Under the pieces are notes generated by a model, which had not been told where the DNA came from, did not search any database, and saw only the letters and a list, made by a program, of their open reading frames with translations. From UBA1163 sp049513055 (GTDB lineage Bacteria; Desulfobacterota; BSN033; UBA1163), in the NCBI GenBank assembly GCA_049513055.1, contig JBEKWN010000007.1, positions 1 through 64,000 on the forward strand: 64,000 bases of DNA. The letters run 5' to 3'. This document shows, piece after piece, positions 34,555 through 43,853 of the stretch; position 1 is the stretch's first letter; every line of letters starts with the position of its first letter. Both the position numbers and the translations under genes were made by a program.

Positions 34555-37500
34555 ATGGCACACAAGAAGAACACCATGGTGATGGAATTTCATATCTCCC
34601 GGAAGGCACGGGACCTCTACCAATTTGATCAATCTCTATTTTCCCTTAGCGGAAATGTCATTTCCCCCAACTTTCATGCCTCAAGATTATTTGCTCAGAG
34701 AATGAATGAAAAAAGAGATTTGATCAGCTTCCCCGAGCAAGCCATTAAAGCTGGTCAGATCAATGCCATGGGGTTGATTGACGAAATCCTCCATTACATC
34801 GTTGGCTTGTATCGCCGTGAAAAAAATTCGGAAGTGATGCAACAGGCACTGGATTGGCTTTATGGAAAGTTTGGTAAACAAAAAGTGGATGAGGCTCTGC
34901 GGAAATTCGCAGACGAATTTCCAGCCATAGCTGTCTATCGACGTGAATTGGAGCTCGATACCTACTTAGAGGAAGAGACAGCGGGTGTCCCTCATCGACT
35001 AATTGTATTGGAAGAGATGCTCATGCTCTGGCTGGCCAACATGAATCTTGCTTTTTCTCCCTTTATTGAGTTGTTCGATGACCTCGGGCTGGAAAAGGAT
35101 ACGTCTTACTTGCAAATCATTGAAGCACTCCATCCATTCTTTGACAATCAGCCCTTGTTTGGTCCTGATCATCAGAATCTGGTGGACATGCTTCGTAGCC
35201 CTGCTTTAGCTGTTCCCCACTCGCTTTCGGGACAGCTGGAATACATCCGAGAAAAATGGGGGTATTTACTGGGTCCCTATCTCTTACAACTTCTCAGTAG
35301 TCTCGACTTGATTAAAGAGGAAGAAATTGCGGAATTGCGGAGAATGGCATTTTGGGGCCGTGCTCCCGCGGAGGTCTACGAATTTCTCGGAATGGAGGAA
35401 GAACCAGAACGCTTCAGCCTTGATCTCGAATGGATGCCCAAGTTGGTTCTCATGGCAAAAAATGTTTATGTGTGGCTCCATCAACTCTCCAGGAAATATC
35501 GGCGTTCCATCTACCAACTCGATCAAATTCCTGATGAAGAACTTAATCTCTTAGCCCGTTGGGGTTTCACTGGCCTGTGGCTCATCGGCGTGTGGGAGAG
35601 GAGCCTTGCCTCAAAAAGAATCAAAGAGTTGTTGGGCGATCCCGATGCAGTGGCTTCGGCTTATTCCCTGTTCGACTACCAGATCGCCAGCGACCTCGGA
35701 GGTGAAGAAGCTTTTCAGAATTTAAAAGATCGGGCTTGGCGGCGAGGTATCCGCATGGCAAGCGATATGGTGCCCAACCATGTGGGAATTGATTCCAGGT
35801 GGGTCATCGAACATCCGGAGTGGTTCATTTCCGTGGCTTATAGTCCCTTCCCTGCTTATCGTTTCAATGGACCGGACCTCTCCTGGCATGGAGAGGTAGG
35901 GATCTATCTTGAGGATCATTATTTCGATCGGAGTGATGCAGCCGTGGTCTTCAAAAGGGTGGACCGGAGAAGTGGCAACGAAAGGTTCATCTACCATGGC
36001 AACGACGGGACCCGAATGCCCTGGAATGATACGGCCCAGTTGAACTACCTGAACCCTGAGGTGAGGGAGGCGGTTATCCAAACGATCCTTAACGTCGCTC
36101 GAAAATTTCCTGTTATCCGTTTCGATGCGGCCATGACCTTAACGAAGCGGCATTATCAACGCTTGTGGTTCCCGGAACCGGGCACGGGGGGAGACATTCC
36201 TTCGCGAGCTGAGCATGGTATGTCCAAAAAACAATTCGATCCTTTCCTCCCCGAAGAATTCTGGCGTCAGGTGGTGGACCGCGTGGCTCAAGAAGCTCCT
36301 GACACCTTATTACTGGCCGAAGCCTTTTGGTTGCTGGAGGGGTACTTTGTCCGAACCTTGGGGATGCATCGGGTTTACAACAGCGCCTTCATGAATATGC
36401 TGAAAGATGAAGAAAACGCCAAGTACCGTTCCGTCATGAAGAATACGCTCGAATTCAATCCTGAGGTCCTCAAACGATTTGTCAATTTCATGAGCAACCC
36501 GGATGAGGAAACGGCGGTCACTCAATTTAGCAAGGGAGATAAGTACTTCGGTGTGTGCACGATGATGGTGACCATGCCTGGACTCCCAATGTTTGCCCAT
36601 GGTCAGATCGAAGGATTCAACGAAAAATATGGAATGGAATACCGGTATGCCAAATCGGACGAACAACCTGACCAGGAATTAACCCGGCGGCATGAAAGGG
36701 AGATTTTCCCATTGATGAAGCGCCGCCATCTTTTTTCTGATGTAAAAAATTTCCTGCTCTACGATTTTTTCACTCCAGAGGGTTATGTCAATGAGAACGT
36801 ATTTGCTTACTCCAATCGCTCTGGCGATGAGCGATCTCTGGTCATCTATCATAACAAATATGAGTCCGCCCGAGGATGGGTCCGGTCCTCTGTCGCCTAT
36901 TCGATCAAGACTGGCGAAGGGGATGAACGCACATTAATTCAGAAACATTTAGGAGAAGGTCTTGGATTGCACGATGATCAAGCCTATTTCTGCATTTTCA
37001 GGGACAATGTGGCCGGCCTGGAGTACATTCGTAACAGCAAGGAATTGTGTGGAAAGGGGTTGTATGTGGAACTGGGTGCTTACAAATATCATGTATTCAT
37101 CGATTTTAGAGAAGTTCGGGATAACCAATGGCATCATTATGCCCAAATAGCCAATTATTTAAATGGCCGTGGGGTACCCAGTATTGAAGAGATACTGAAA
37201 GAAATGCTGTTACAACCTCTTCAGGATGCTTTTAAGGAACTGCTTAATGTGGAGACATTCCATCGTTTGATGGAGGCACGCATCACCCAAGCTCAGGCTC
37301 AACTCGATCAGAAACTCATGGAAGAGATAGAAAAGAAAATGATTCACCTCCTCCAAGAAGCTAAACATCTCAGCAGGGGGAGAGAAGATGAGATGACGAT
37401 TGTCCGAGAGGTAAGGCGTAAACTGGAAGCCATCCTATACTTACCCATCATTACCAGCCGCTACCCACGGCTCCAACCCAAAGGAGTTAAAGCAGCGGCA

Positions 37501-38061
37501 GAATACCTGCACAAGAAACTGACCGATTCAACATACACCTGGGCTACACTTTTCAGTTGGTTATTTGTCCATGCTCTTGGGATGGTAGTCAATCAAAGGG
37601 ACTTTGCAGGACAGAGTCGTAATTGGATTGATGAATGGAGGCTTGGCAAAACCATCATGAGCGTGCTGAGGGATTTAGGGCTTGAAGAGACTGCTTCATG
37701 GAGTTCTTTGACAGCCATCAAATTGCTCACGGGTCATCAAAGATGGTTTGAGGTGAAGCCATCTGATCAAAGGCAAGCTTATGGGATATTAGAATCATTG
37801 TTGAAGGATAGTGAGATCCAACAATTCTTAGGGGTGAACCAGTACAATGATATTTGGTGGTTCAACAGAGAAGCATTTGAGGAGATGCTGTGGTGGCTGA
37901 TGATGGTGGCAGCATTGACCATCGGCTCCGATCCTCTCCGTCCCGTCAATGCCGTGGTGGCAGAATTAGAAAGGTGTTACTCGATGATTCAAACATGGCA
38001 AAAGGCCGAAGAGAAATCCGAATATCAAGTCGAAAAATTGCTGGAAACTTTAAGAGGATAA
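34555..38061 (+). CDS. Large GH13 (alpha-amylase) family protein
   Basis: A protein of about 1168 aa. The first 330 residues are helical and unknown. A GH13-type barrel follows, with DMVPNHVG (conserved region I), IRFDAAM (region II, nucleophile Asp near 521) and LLLAEAFW (region III, acid/base Glu near 587). Region IV reads SNPDEE where most GH13 enzymes have NHD, so the transition-state histidine is replaced by proline. About 400 mostly helical C-terminal residues follow. No signal peptide, so probably cytoplasmic and acting on alpha-glucan or trehalose-like substrates; specificity unknown. The start at 34555 is chosen by length; a TTG at 34519 is possible. Confidence 0.8.
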   Translation: MAHKKNTMVMEFHISRKARDLYQFDQSLFSLSGNVISPNFHASRLFAQRMNEKRDLISFPEQAIKAGQINAMGLIDEILHYIVGLYRREKNSEVMQQALDWLYGKFGKQKVDEALRKFADEFPAIAVYRRELELDTYLEEETAGVPHRLIVLEEMLMLWLANMNLAFSPFIELFDDLGLEKDTSYLQIIEALHPFFDNQPLFGPDHQNLVDMLRSPALAVPHSLSGQLEYIREKWGYLLGPYLLQLLSSLDLIKEEEIAELRRMAFWGRAPAEVYEFLGMEEEPERFSLDLEWMPKLVLMAKNVYVWLHQLSRKYRRSIYQLDQIPDEELNLLARWGFTGLWLIGVWERSLASKRIKELLGDPDAVASAYSLFDYQIASDLGGEEAFQNLKDRAWRRGIRMASDMVPNHVGIDSRWVIEHPEWFISVAYSPFPAYRFNGPDLSWHGEVGIYLEDHYFDRSDAAVVFKRVDRRSGNERFIYHGNDGTRMPWNDTAQLNYLNPEVREAVIQTILNVARKFPVIRFDAAMTLTKRHYQRLWFPEPGTGGDIPSRAEHGMSKKQFDPFLPEEFWRQVVDRVAQEAPDTLLLAEAFWLLEGYFVRTLGMHRVYNSAFMNMLKDEENAKYRSVMKNTLEFNPEVLKRFVNFMSNPDEETAVTQFSKGDKYFGVCTMMVTMPGLPMFAHGQIEGFNEKYGMEYRYAKSDEQPDQELTRRHEREIFPLMKRRHLFSDVKNFLLYDFFTPEGYVNENVFAYSNRSGDERSLVIYHNKYESARGWVRSSVAYSIKTGEGDERTLIQKHLGEGLGLHDDQAYFCIFRDNVAGLEYIRNSKELCGKGLYVELGAYKYHVFIDFREVRDNQWHHYAQIANYLNGRGVPSIEEILKEMLLQPLQDAFKELLNVETFHRLMEARITQAQAQLDQKLMEEIEKKMIHLLQEAKHLSRGREDEMTIVREVRRKLEAILYLPIITSRYPRLQPKGVKAAAEYLHKKLTDSTYTWATLFSWLFVHALGMVVNQRDFAGQSRNWIDEWRLGKTIMSVLRDLGLEETASWSSLTAIKLLTGHQRWFEVKPSDQRQAYGILESLLKDSEIQQFLGVNQYNDIWWFNREAFEEMLWWLMMVAALTIGSDPLRPVNAVVAELERCYSMIQTWQKAEEKSEYQVEKLLETLRG

Positions 38062-38113
38062 TTTAGACGCTGCTTTCTTAGAGTCATGTGACCCAATGAT
38101 TTGGTTACCTTCA

Positions 38114-39268
38114 TTAATAAAGGCCTGCCCAGGTTAACGTCCAATCTCCAAATCGCTCGTTTACCCGGTCCATCGCTTTGAGCAAACTATCCTTTTTTCC
38201 ACTCTCCTCAAAAAAATCCAACTGGCACCATTCTTTTTTCAGAAGAGACACCCCGACTCCCAAGAGCCGAATCGGTTTTGGATGGGGAATCGATTCAAAG
38301 ATCTCGGAAGCAAGTTTGAATATTTCATTCCCGCTGTTCATCCATTTGGAGAGGGTCTTCTGTTTTGAGAAAGTGAAAAAATCTGAGTATCGGACGGTAA
38401 TGGCAATCCTCCTTCCATAGAATCCCTCCCTCCTCATCCTCTTGGAGACTTTCTCCGAAAGCTGAAGTAGAACTTTTCTAAGGATATTCGGGTCAGAGAT
38501 ATCTTCTTCGAGTGTGACACTGTGGCTGATTGATTTTGCATCTTCCTCCTCATCAAATGGAACCACCGGGCTATCATCCAATCCCAAACCCATCTCATGA
38601 AGCCTCTCGCCGATGACACCAAACCTTTTTGCCAAAACAGAAACCGGAAATTTCCCCAATTGACCGCAGGTAAAGATACCCATCGAATTTAAAGCCTCTG
38701 CGAGTTTTGGACCGATTCCATTGAGTTTTGATACGGGAAGATCCCTTAATATCTCTTCCATTTCCTCTTTTCGAATGACCACCAAACCATCAGGTTTTTT
38801 TAGGCGACTCCCCAACTTCGCAAGGAGTTTATTGGGAGCGATTCCAATGGAGCACGTCAATTGTTCACTCTCCCGGATTTGATCTTTGATCGATGTGGCG
38901 ATGTGCAGAGGAGACTGGAAGAGGAGCAGGGATTGAGTGATATCGAGATAGGCCTCGTCAATGGAGGCGACTTCCACCAAGGGAGTATATTCTTTTAGGA
39001 CAGAAAAAATTCGGGCCGCGGTTTCTGTATATTTCGAATGGTTTCCTTCAACAAGAATCAACTGGGGGCAACGCCTTTTTGCCTCCTGGGTTAACATCCC
39101 TGCCCGAATTCCATAAGGCCTTGCTTCATAGGTGGCTGAAGTGACCACGCTTCGAGAAAGAGAACCACAAACCGCTGCAGGTTTTCCCCGGAGAGAAGGA
39201 TTATCCCTCTGCTCAACAGAAATGAAAAAAGCATCCATGTCGATGTGGAGAATAATCTTGTCGTCCAT
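38114..39268 (-). CDS. dinB: DNA polymerase IV (Y family)
   Basis: A 384-aa translesion polymerase. DMDAFFISVEQ at residues 8-18 and the catalytic SIDEAYLD near residue 103 supply the metal ligands. The IGIAPNKLLAKLGS and LNGIGPKLAEAL thumb motif and a C-terminal little-finger domain are complete. No C-terminal clamp motif can be confirmed by eye. It lies about 100 bases downstream of lexA on the same strand, so LexA control of both is likely. Identity is clear. Confidence 0.94.
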   Translation of the reverse strand: MDDKIILHIDMDAFFISVEQRDNPSLRGKPAAVCGSLSRSVVTSATYEARPYGIRAGMLTQEAKRRCPQLILVEGNHSKYTETAARIFSVLKEYTPLVEVASIDEAYLDITQSLLLFQSPLHIATSIKDQIRESEQLTCSIGIAPNKLLAKLGSRLKKPDGLVVIRKEEMEEILRDLPVSKLNGIGPKLAEALNSMGIFTCGQLGKFPVSVLAKRFGVIGERLHEMGLGLDDSPVVPFDEEEDAKSISHSVTLEEDISDPNILRKVLLQLSEKVSKRMRREGFYGRRIAITVRYSDFFTFSKQKTLSKWMNSGNEIFKLASEIFESIPHPKPIRLLGVGVSLLKKEWCQLDFFEESGKKDSLLKAMDRVNERFGDWTLTWAGLY

Positions 39269-39274
39269 AAATAT

Positions 39275-39370
39275 TAAGTCATTGAGTTATTGGGTTATTG
39301 AGACATTGGTTTTTCTAGATCTTTAGGTCAAAACACCTTAACACTTCAACGCTCAGACCCCCTAACCTAT
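39275..39370. repeat. Word-repeat spacer between lexA and dinB
   Basis: Left part repeats TCATTGAGTTATTGGGTTATTGAG-like words, right part AACACCTTAACACTTCAAC. A similar TCATTGGGTCATTGAG stretch occurs near 42370-42405. Confidence 0.5.
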
Positions 39371-39997
39371 TTAAAGTTTTCTAAAAATTCCTATCACCTT
39401 TCCAACAATGGTAACCTTTTTCTCTCCCCGTTTGACGACAATGGGTTCCATCTTGGGATTGGCCGGTTCGAGCCGAATCAAATCCCTCTTTTTAAAGATC
39501 CTCTTGATCGTGGCCTCATCTTCGATTAAGGCCACGACGATCTCACCGTTCTCTGCATTGGGCTGAGGTTTCACCAGGGCAAAATCTCCATCTTGAATAT
39601 GGGCATCGATCATGCTATCCCCCTGGACCCGAAGAAGGAAAACATCTCCAGAAGAAACAAAACTCCGATCAAGATTGATGTACCCCTCGATATTCTCAAT
39701 GGCGAGAATGGGTTCCCCTGCTCGCACTCTTCCTACAATGGGAACCGAAAGTATATGGGTAAGGCTGAACTGTGGGTAGCTTAAAATTTCAATTGCCCTC
39801 GAACCTCCAGGAACTTTTCGGAGGTAACCCTTTCTCTCCAGGATATTTAAGGTTTTTTGTGGCCCTTTAGGCCCTCTCAACCCAAAATGAGAGGCAATCT
39901 CACGAAGAGTCGGCGGAAATCCCTTTTCTCGAAGAAAATCTTTTAAAAAATCAAAGACTCTCTGTTGAGTTGAAGTCAGTTCTTTTTTGTCTTCCAT
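39371..39997 (-). CDS. lexA: LexA repressor
   Basis: A 208-aa SOS repressor. The winged helix fills residues 1-68, with the recognition region FGLRGPKGPQKTL. The self-cleavage site Ala-Gly lies in GRVRAGEP near residue 92, the catalytic serine in GDSMIDAH and the lysine in ATIKRIF. Its promoter (TTGACA, 17 bases, TATAAA) is followed directly by a 16-bp palindrome, so it is self-regulated. A second LexA is encoded at 57.1 kb. It is followed by dinB, typical of an SOS unit. Confidence 0.95.
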   Translation of the reverse strand: MEDKKELTSTQQRVFDFLKDFLREKGFPPTLREIASHFGLRGPKGPQKTLNILERKGYLRKVPGGSRAIEILSYPQFSLTHILSVPIVGRVRAGEPILAIENIEGYINLDRSFVSSGDVFLLRVQGDSMIDAHIQDGDFALVKPQPNAENGEIVVALIEDEATIKRIFKKRDLIRLEPANPKMEPIVVKRGEKKVTIVGKVIGIFRKL

Positions 39998-40057
39998 TTT
40001 ATTTTCTTTTTTCCCCTTTTGAGCTTTGAACCTTGAACTTTGAGCCTCTTTATTAAG

Positions 40058-40104
40058 GTCTACATTTGTAGACTATTTATACCTCCAACCTTTTTCGATG
40101 TCAA
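40058..40104 (-). promoter_or_regulatory. lexA promoter with LexA operator
   Basis: On the minus strand TTGACA (40099-40104), 17 bases, TATAAA (40076-40081), then the operator GTCTACAAATGTAGAC (40058-40073), with 7-bp arms. It overlaps the expected transcription start. The lexA2 promoter shares the 9-mer ACAAATGTA. Confidence 0.8.
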
Positions 40105-40162
40105 GGGAAAATTTTTGACTGCAATAAGTTCAAATGGTAATGTTTAAAAAGGTGAAACAACC

Positions 40163-40738
40163 ATGAAAGCTGACCAGAAACGGTGGAACGATAGATTCGG
40201 GAGGGAAGAATTCGCCTTTGGAAAAGAACCCAATCCTTTTCTCAAGAAACATATCCGTCTCCTTCCAAAAGGAAAGGCCCTCGATATTGCTTCGGGTGAA
40301 GGGAGAAACGCAGTTTTTCTGGCACAAAATGGATTTGAAGTGAATGCAGTGGATATCTCTGAGAGGGGTTTGAAGAAAGCCCAAAAATTAGCCCAAGGAA
40401 GAGGAGTCAAGATTAACACCTTTCTCGTTGACCTCGACCAATATCAGATTGAAAAAGAGCGATACGACCTCATCGCCAATTTCTACTTTCTTAAACGTCG
40501 TCTCATCCCAAGGATCAGAAAAGGGCTGAAAAAAGGAGGAAAGGTAATCTTCGAAACATACCTCCTTGAACATCGAAAGCTCGGGACAGGAGGGCCCAAG
40601 CAAGCCAAATATTTTTTAAAACCCAACGAACTTCTCAGGCTCTTTAAAAACTTCCGGATTCTATTCTATCGCGAAGGGATCTTCAGGGAGGGTGGAAGAA
40701 AAAAGGCAGTGGCAAGCCTTATCGCCGAAAAAAATTAA
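40163..40738 (+). CDS. SAM-dependent methyltransferase (TehB-like class I)
   Basis: A 191-aa class I methyltransferase. KRWNDRF...FGKEPNPFL at the N-terminus, then LDIASGEGRNAVFLAQNGF (SAM loop), VNAVDISERGL (motif II acidic residue) and YDLIANFYFLKR (motif IV) match the tellurite-resistance TehB/thiopurine methyltransferase-like group. The natural substrate is unknown. It faces the lexA promoter and is convergent with the radical SAM gene. Confidence 0.8.
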   Translation: MKADQKRWNDRFGREEFAFGKEPNPFLKKHIRLLPKGKALDIASGEGRNAVFLAQNGFEVNAVDISERGLKKAQKLAQGRGVKINTFLVDLDQYQIEKERYDLIANFYFLKRRLIPRIRKGLKKGGKVIFETYLLEHRKLGTGGPKQAKYFLKPNELLRLFKNFRILFYREGIFREGGRKKAVASLIAEKN

Positions 40739-40740
40739 AA

Positions 40741-40830
40741 AAGGGTTCAAGGATTCGAGGGTCCATGGGTTCAAATATTTATTTTTTAATATCTTCACTT
40801 GAACCCTCGACCACTTGACCCCTTGAATCC
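40741..40830. terminator. Word-repeat hairpin between convergent genes
   Basis: Left arm GTTCAAGGATTCGAGGGTCCA and right arm CCTCGACCACTTGACCCCTTGAA form a long imperfect hairpin around AT-rich sequence. The last codons of the radical SAM gene run into its right arm. It probably terminates both convergent genes. Confidence 0.6.
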
Positions 40831-42125
40831 TGTTTATTGGAATAAAAGTTCTCCTTGGTGCGGTTGAAATAACCAAATTGGAGAAAAGGGAATTTCTTCT
40901 TTAGAGTATCAATCATCTTAGAGATACCTATTCCCTCGCCTATTCCCATGGTCTTGAGATAGAGGTCTGGATCGATGTTGAGATTTCGCATCTGGATAAG
41001 ATCGAGGTTCGTTTCCCTGATCAGTTCTATCAACCCTTCCACTTCTTCTTCCCTGTCTGTGAACCCTGGGAAGACGAGGAGATTGATCGAAGTGTAGATC
41101 CCTTTTTCTTTGGCTTTGACCAGGGAACCTACGACTTTTCCAAAGGTATATCCCTTCGGTTTATGGTAACGGTTGTAATATTCCCGATGAGGACTGTTCA
41201 ACGTCACACGAACGCTATCAAGCCCGGCATCACAAAGCTTTGCTACCCGGTCTGGAAAGCTGCCATTGGTGTTGAGATTAATCGTCCCACGATCTATCCT
41301 CTCTCGAAGTTCACGGATCGATCTCTCCAGAAGTCGCCACTGCATTAACGGCTCCCCTTCGCAACCCTGACCGAAACTGACAATCGCATCCTCTGCCTCT
41401 TCCAAATGGGGCAAAGCGACCTCCAGGACTTCATCCACCGTGGGCACAAACCGGATCCTTTCCATCGAAGCCGGACAGCATTCAGATGGCTGAAGTGAAA
41501 TACATCCTATGCATTCTGCGTTGCATGAAGGGGAAGTAGGTAATGGGCATTCCCATCTTCGAAAAAAGATATTTTTTGCTGCAAAGCAGTGATATTCCAA
41601 AGCACATCGAGAAAGTTGTTGAAGGAGGCGATTCTCAGGGGATTTACTACGAAAGGTATGAACTTTTCTTTTTAAAAGGCGATCGTTCTCAAAATATTTT
41701 GGATTCCAATGAAGGTTGGGGTCAATGAATAATCCTGTCGCCCAAAATTTCCCATCTTTCCAACCCACGGCGCTGTAAGCCCAGAGTGGAAGGGTGGGCG
41801 CTCTTGGCTCCAGATGTGTGGCAGGAAGAAGTGTACGGATATATCCTGGCGGGAGGAAAGCGGCCATAGCTATATACTCTACCTCCTTATTCCTTAATTC
41901 CACTTTTCTCGAAGAGACGAAAGATCTTTTTTCTTCATCCCATCCGATTGGAATCCTTCCGGGTAATGTAAAGAGTTGACTCCCTTTAGGCAGAGGCACT
42001 AATTCTGAGGGATGGGGGAGGAGGAACCGAGTTCCAGATCGACCTGATAGCTTCAGAGAGGGATGATCGAAGATATTCCCATCAGGGTCTGATAAGACAA
42101 GTCTGGGGTATTCAAAACGGGTCAT
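40779..42125 (-). CDS. Radical SAM protein with large N-terminal domain
   Basis: A 448-aa protein. About 190 N-terminal residues of unknown fold are followed by the cluster motif C-x3-C-x2-C (within CNAECIGCISL, near residue 207). A glycine-rich FGQGCEGEP and a TLNLNTNG-like strand follow as in radical SAM barrels. The last 20 residues (SRGQVVEGSSEDIKK region) are encoded by intergenic hairpin DNA and look like recent extension. Function unknown. A tiny basic ORF and a palindromic repeat lie upstream. Confidence 0.8.
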   Translation of the reverse strand: MTRFEYPRLVLSDPDGNIFDHPSLKLSGRSGTRFLLPHPSELVPLPKGSQLFTLPGRIPIGWDEEKRSFVSSRKVELRNKEVEYIAMAAFLPPGYIRTLLPATHLEPRAPTLPLWAYSAVGWKDGKFWATGLFIDPNLHWNPKYFENDRLLKRKVHTFRSKSPENRLLQQLSRCALEYHCFAAKNIFFRRWECPLPTSPSCNAECIGCISLQPSECCPASMERIRFVPTVDEVLEVALPHLEEAEDAIVSFGQGCEGEPLMQWRLLERSIRELRERIDRGTINLNTNGSFPDRVAKLCDAGLDSVRVTLNSPHREYYNRYHKPKGYTFGKVVGSLVKAKEKGIYTSINLLVFPGFTDREEEVEGLIELIRETNLDLIQMRNLNIDPDLYLKTMGIGEGIGISKMIDTLKKKFPFLQFGYFNRTKENFYSNKQDSRGQVVEGSSEDIKK

Positions 42126-42171
42126 GATAGGCTTACAGCAAATGAAGAATGAAAATTCAACGGTTTACGGA

Positions 42172-42227
42172 CACGAATCATGCCTGCCTGTCGGCGGACA
42201 GATTAGGCAGGGACACGAGTCACGTTA
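42172..42227. repeat. GCAGGCAGG-family palindrome with CACG flanks
   Basis: ACACGAATCATGCCTGCCTGTC is partly mirrored by GGCAGGGACACGAGTCACGT. It resembles the copy at 2292, which also has CACG-type outer arms. Confidence 0.5.
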
Positions 42228-42240
42228 TTTCCTATCAGGA

Positions 42241-42345
42241 TCACGTTGGATACTTTCTTTCTCCTTTAGACTTTTTCAAGGAGTGCTTAACATTTTTCCT
42301 TTTCAAAGCTGCCTTCAAGCGATTGGTTTTTTTTCGTCTCTTCAT
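42241..42345 (-). CDS. Tiny highly basic protein (34 aa)
   Basis: A complete short frame begins with ATG at 42345 behind GGAGGGG with five bases spacing, a strong ribosome site. It encodes 34 residues starting MKRRKKTNRLKAALKRK; 16 of the 34 are Lys or Arg. Basic miniproteins of this kind can bind nucleic acid or ribosomes, but the function is unknown. It lies upstream of the radical SAM gene on the same strand. It is the only candidate gene in the 42126-42464 gap; the rest is repeats. Confidence 0.5.
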   Translation of the reverse strand: MKRRKKTNRLKAALKRKNVKHSLKKSKGERKYPT

Positions 42346-42464
42346 AATCCCCTCCGTTACTAAGTCATTAAGTTATTCAGTCATTGGGTCATTGAGTCGT
42401 TGGGTCATTACATTTAATGGTCTGACGCAAAGACGCCAAAACACTAAGGCTCAAGGACGAACTT

Positions 42465-42878
42465 TTATTTCACCAGCCAGATTCCTGAGACAATCAATGC
42501 TGTACCAATGACTCTGTGAAGGGTTACCCCTTCTTTAAGAACCAAAACACTCAGAAGGGCGGTCACCAAAGGGTAACAGGCTGCAATGGGAACGATCTTA
42601 GAGGTTGCCTCCATTTTCAAGGCACTGTAATAAGTCCACATCCCGAGAAGACCTGCCATCATGCCGCTTGCGCCAAAGAGAAAAATACTCTTCCCATCCA
42701 ATTCGATCAATGCCCTGCCTTTGCCTAATAGAAAGGTGAGCAAAAAAAGGCCTACCGTGACAATGGCGCTTCGAATGGTGACGCCAATCAGAGGGTCTGC
42801 TTTTGTCAAACCTATTTTTTCAAGAATGGGGGTCGATCCCCATAACAAAGTCGTGACGATCAATAAAAGGATAACCAC
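42465..42878 (-). CDS. Half-size EamA/DMT transporter
   Basis: A 137-aa membrane protein with about four to five helices and the EamA family start (LLWGSTPILEKIGL) plus a C-terminal IGTALIVSGIWLV helix. Full DMT transporters have two such units; this has one, so it probably acts as a dimer. Substrate unknown. The GTG start behind GGAGGT is four bases after the PHP stop, so both are in one operon. Confidence 0.8.
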   Translation of the reverse strand: MVILLLIVTTLLWGSTPILEKIGLTKADPLIGVTIRSAIVTVGLFLLTFLLGKGRALIELDGKSIFLFGASGMMAGLLGMWTYYSALKMEATSKIVPIAACYPLVTALLSVLVLKEGVTLHRVIGTALIVSGIWLVK

Positions 42879-42882
42879 CTCT

Positions 42883-43752
42883 TTACCTCCCCGATAAAGA
42901 CCGATTTCGAACTGCCTTGAGATTCTCCACGATGGAGTAAGGAAGCTTCATTTCTCCTCTCCCTACCCCGATGTCCAATCCGGTTTTTTCGATTCCATGA
43001 TAATCCGTCCCCCCTGTCGACAGGAGGCCGTATCTGTCGGCAAGAGTTTTATATTGTGCCACTTCCGCTGCAGAATGTTCAGGATAATAGACCTCAATCC
43101 CTTTAAGCCCCTCCTCGACGAGTTGGAGGATAAGTTTCTCCAATTCTGAGTATCCATTCATTCCGAGGGTATTGGGATGAGCAAGCACTGCCACCCCTTT
43201 GGCTTCGTTGATAAAATGTAGAGCCTCTTTCGATTTAAATCTGAATTTGTCCACATAGGCTGAGGCTCCCTTTTTCAGAAACCGGTCGAAAGCCTCCTGA
43301 AAACTTCTGACATACTTCTTTTCTAAAAGCACATTAGCAAAATGGGGTCGCCCAACCTGCCCTCCCCCAGAGGCTTTCAGTACCTCTTCATAAGTTATCT
43401 CAATGCCTAACTGGTTTAGTTTCGCAACCATCTTCGGATTTCTTTCTGCCCTTGCCCTTTGAAGATATTCCAACCTCTCATTGAGGAAGGGATGATGGAT
43501 ATCGAGAAAAAAGCCCAGGATATGCATGGAGCCAGGTGAATGCTCGGCGCTAATTTCAATTCCCGGGATCACTTCAAAACCAACTCTCTCCCCTTCTGAC
43601 AACCCCTCCTCACACCCTTCGATGGTATCATGATCAGTGATTGCAATCGCTTGAAGTCCTTTCGCCTTTGCATATCTCACGATCTCAGATGGGCTTAGCA
43701 CTCCGTCAGAAGCGGTTGTATGAAGATGGAGATCCACATATCCCATAGACAT
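42883..43752 (-). CDS. PHP-domain phosphoesterase (YciV/TrpH-like)
   Basis: A 289-aa PHP-family metallophosphoesterase. DLHLHTTASDG (metal histidines) opens the protein, AITDHDTIEG near residue 40, EISAEH near 70, AHPNTLG near 195 and GGTDYHG near 252 complete the trinuclear site. The family includes YciV, a 5'-3' exonuclease / nucleoside 3',5'-bisphosphate phosphatase; that role is likely but not proved. It has its own promoter, and a GC-rich palindrome lies in its 5' leader. Confidence 0.88.
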   Translation of the reverse strand: MSMGYVDLHLHTTASDGVLSPSEIVRYAKAKGLQAIAITDHDTIEGCEEGLSEGERVGFEVIPGIEISAEHSPGSMHILGFFLDIHHPFLNERLEYLQRARAERNPKMVAKLNQLGIEITYEEVLKASGGGQVGRPHFANVLLEKKYVRSFQEAFDRFLKKGASAYVDKFRFKSKEALHFINEAKGVAVLAHPNTLGMNGYSELEKLILQLVEEGLKGIEVYYPEHSAAEVAQYKTLADRYGLLSTGGTDYHGIEKTGLDIGVGRGEMKLPYSIVENLKAVRNRSLSGR

Positions 43753-43791
43753 TCTTTCAACCCCTTTTAGAAAGGGGAATGGAGATTAATA

Positions 43792-43810
43792 CCTGCCTGC
43801 GGCAGGCAGG
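43792..43810. repeat. GCAGGCAGG-family palindrome, perfect copy
   Basis: CCTGCCTGC-G-GCAGGCAGG, a perfect inverted repeat of 19 bases, lies in the expected 5' leader of the PHP gene. Confidence 0.7.
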
Positions 43811-43824
43811 ATTTAGACTTTAAT

Positions 43825-43853
43825 TTTATAAAAGATGGACTACCCAAAGTCAA
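43825..43853 (-). promoter_or_regulatory. Sigma70-type promoter for the PHP gene
   Basis: On the minus strand TTGACT (43848-43853), 17 bases, TATAAA (43825-43830). A leader of about 65 bases would include the 43792 palindrome. Confidence 0.6.

Noticed and set aside
42149..42511. 120-aa plus-strand frame
   Set aside because: It reads through the palindromic repeat and word-repeat spacer, and lies opposite the better supported small basic ORF.
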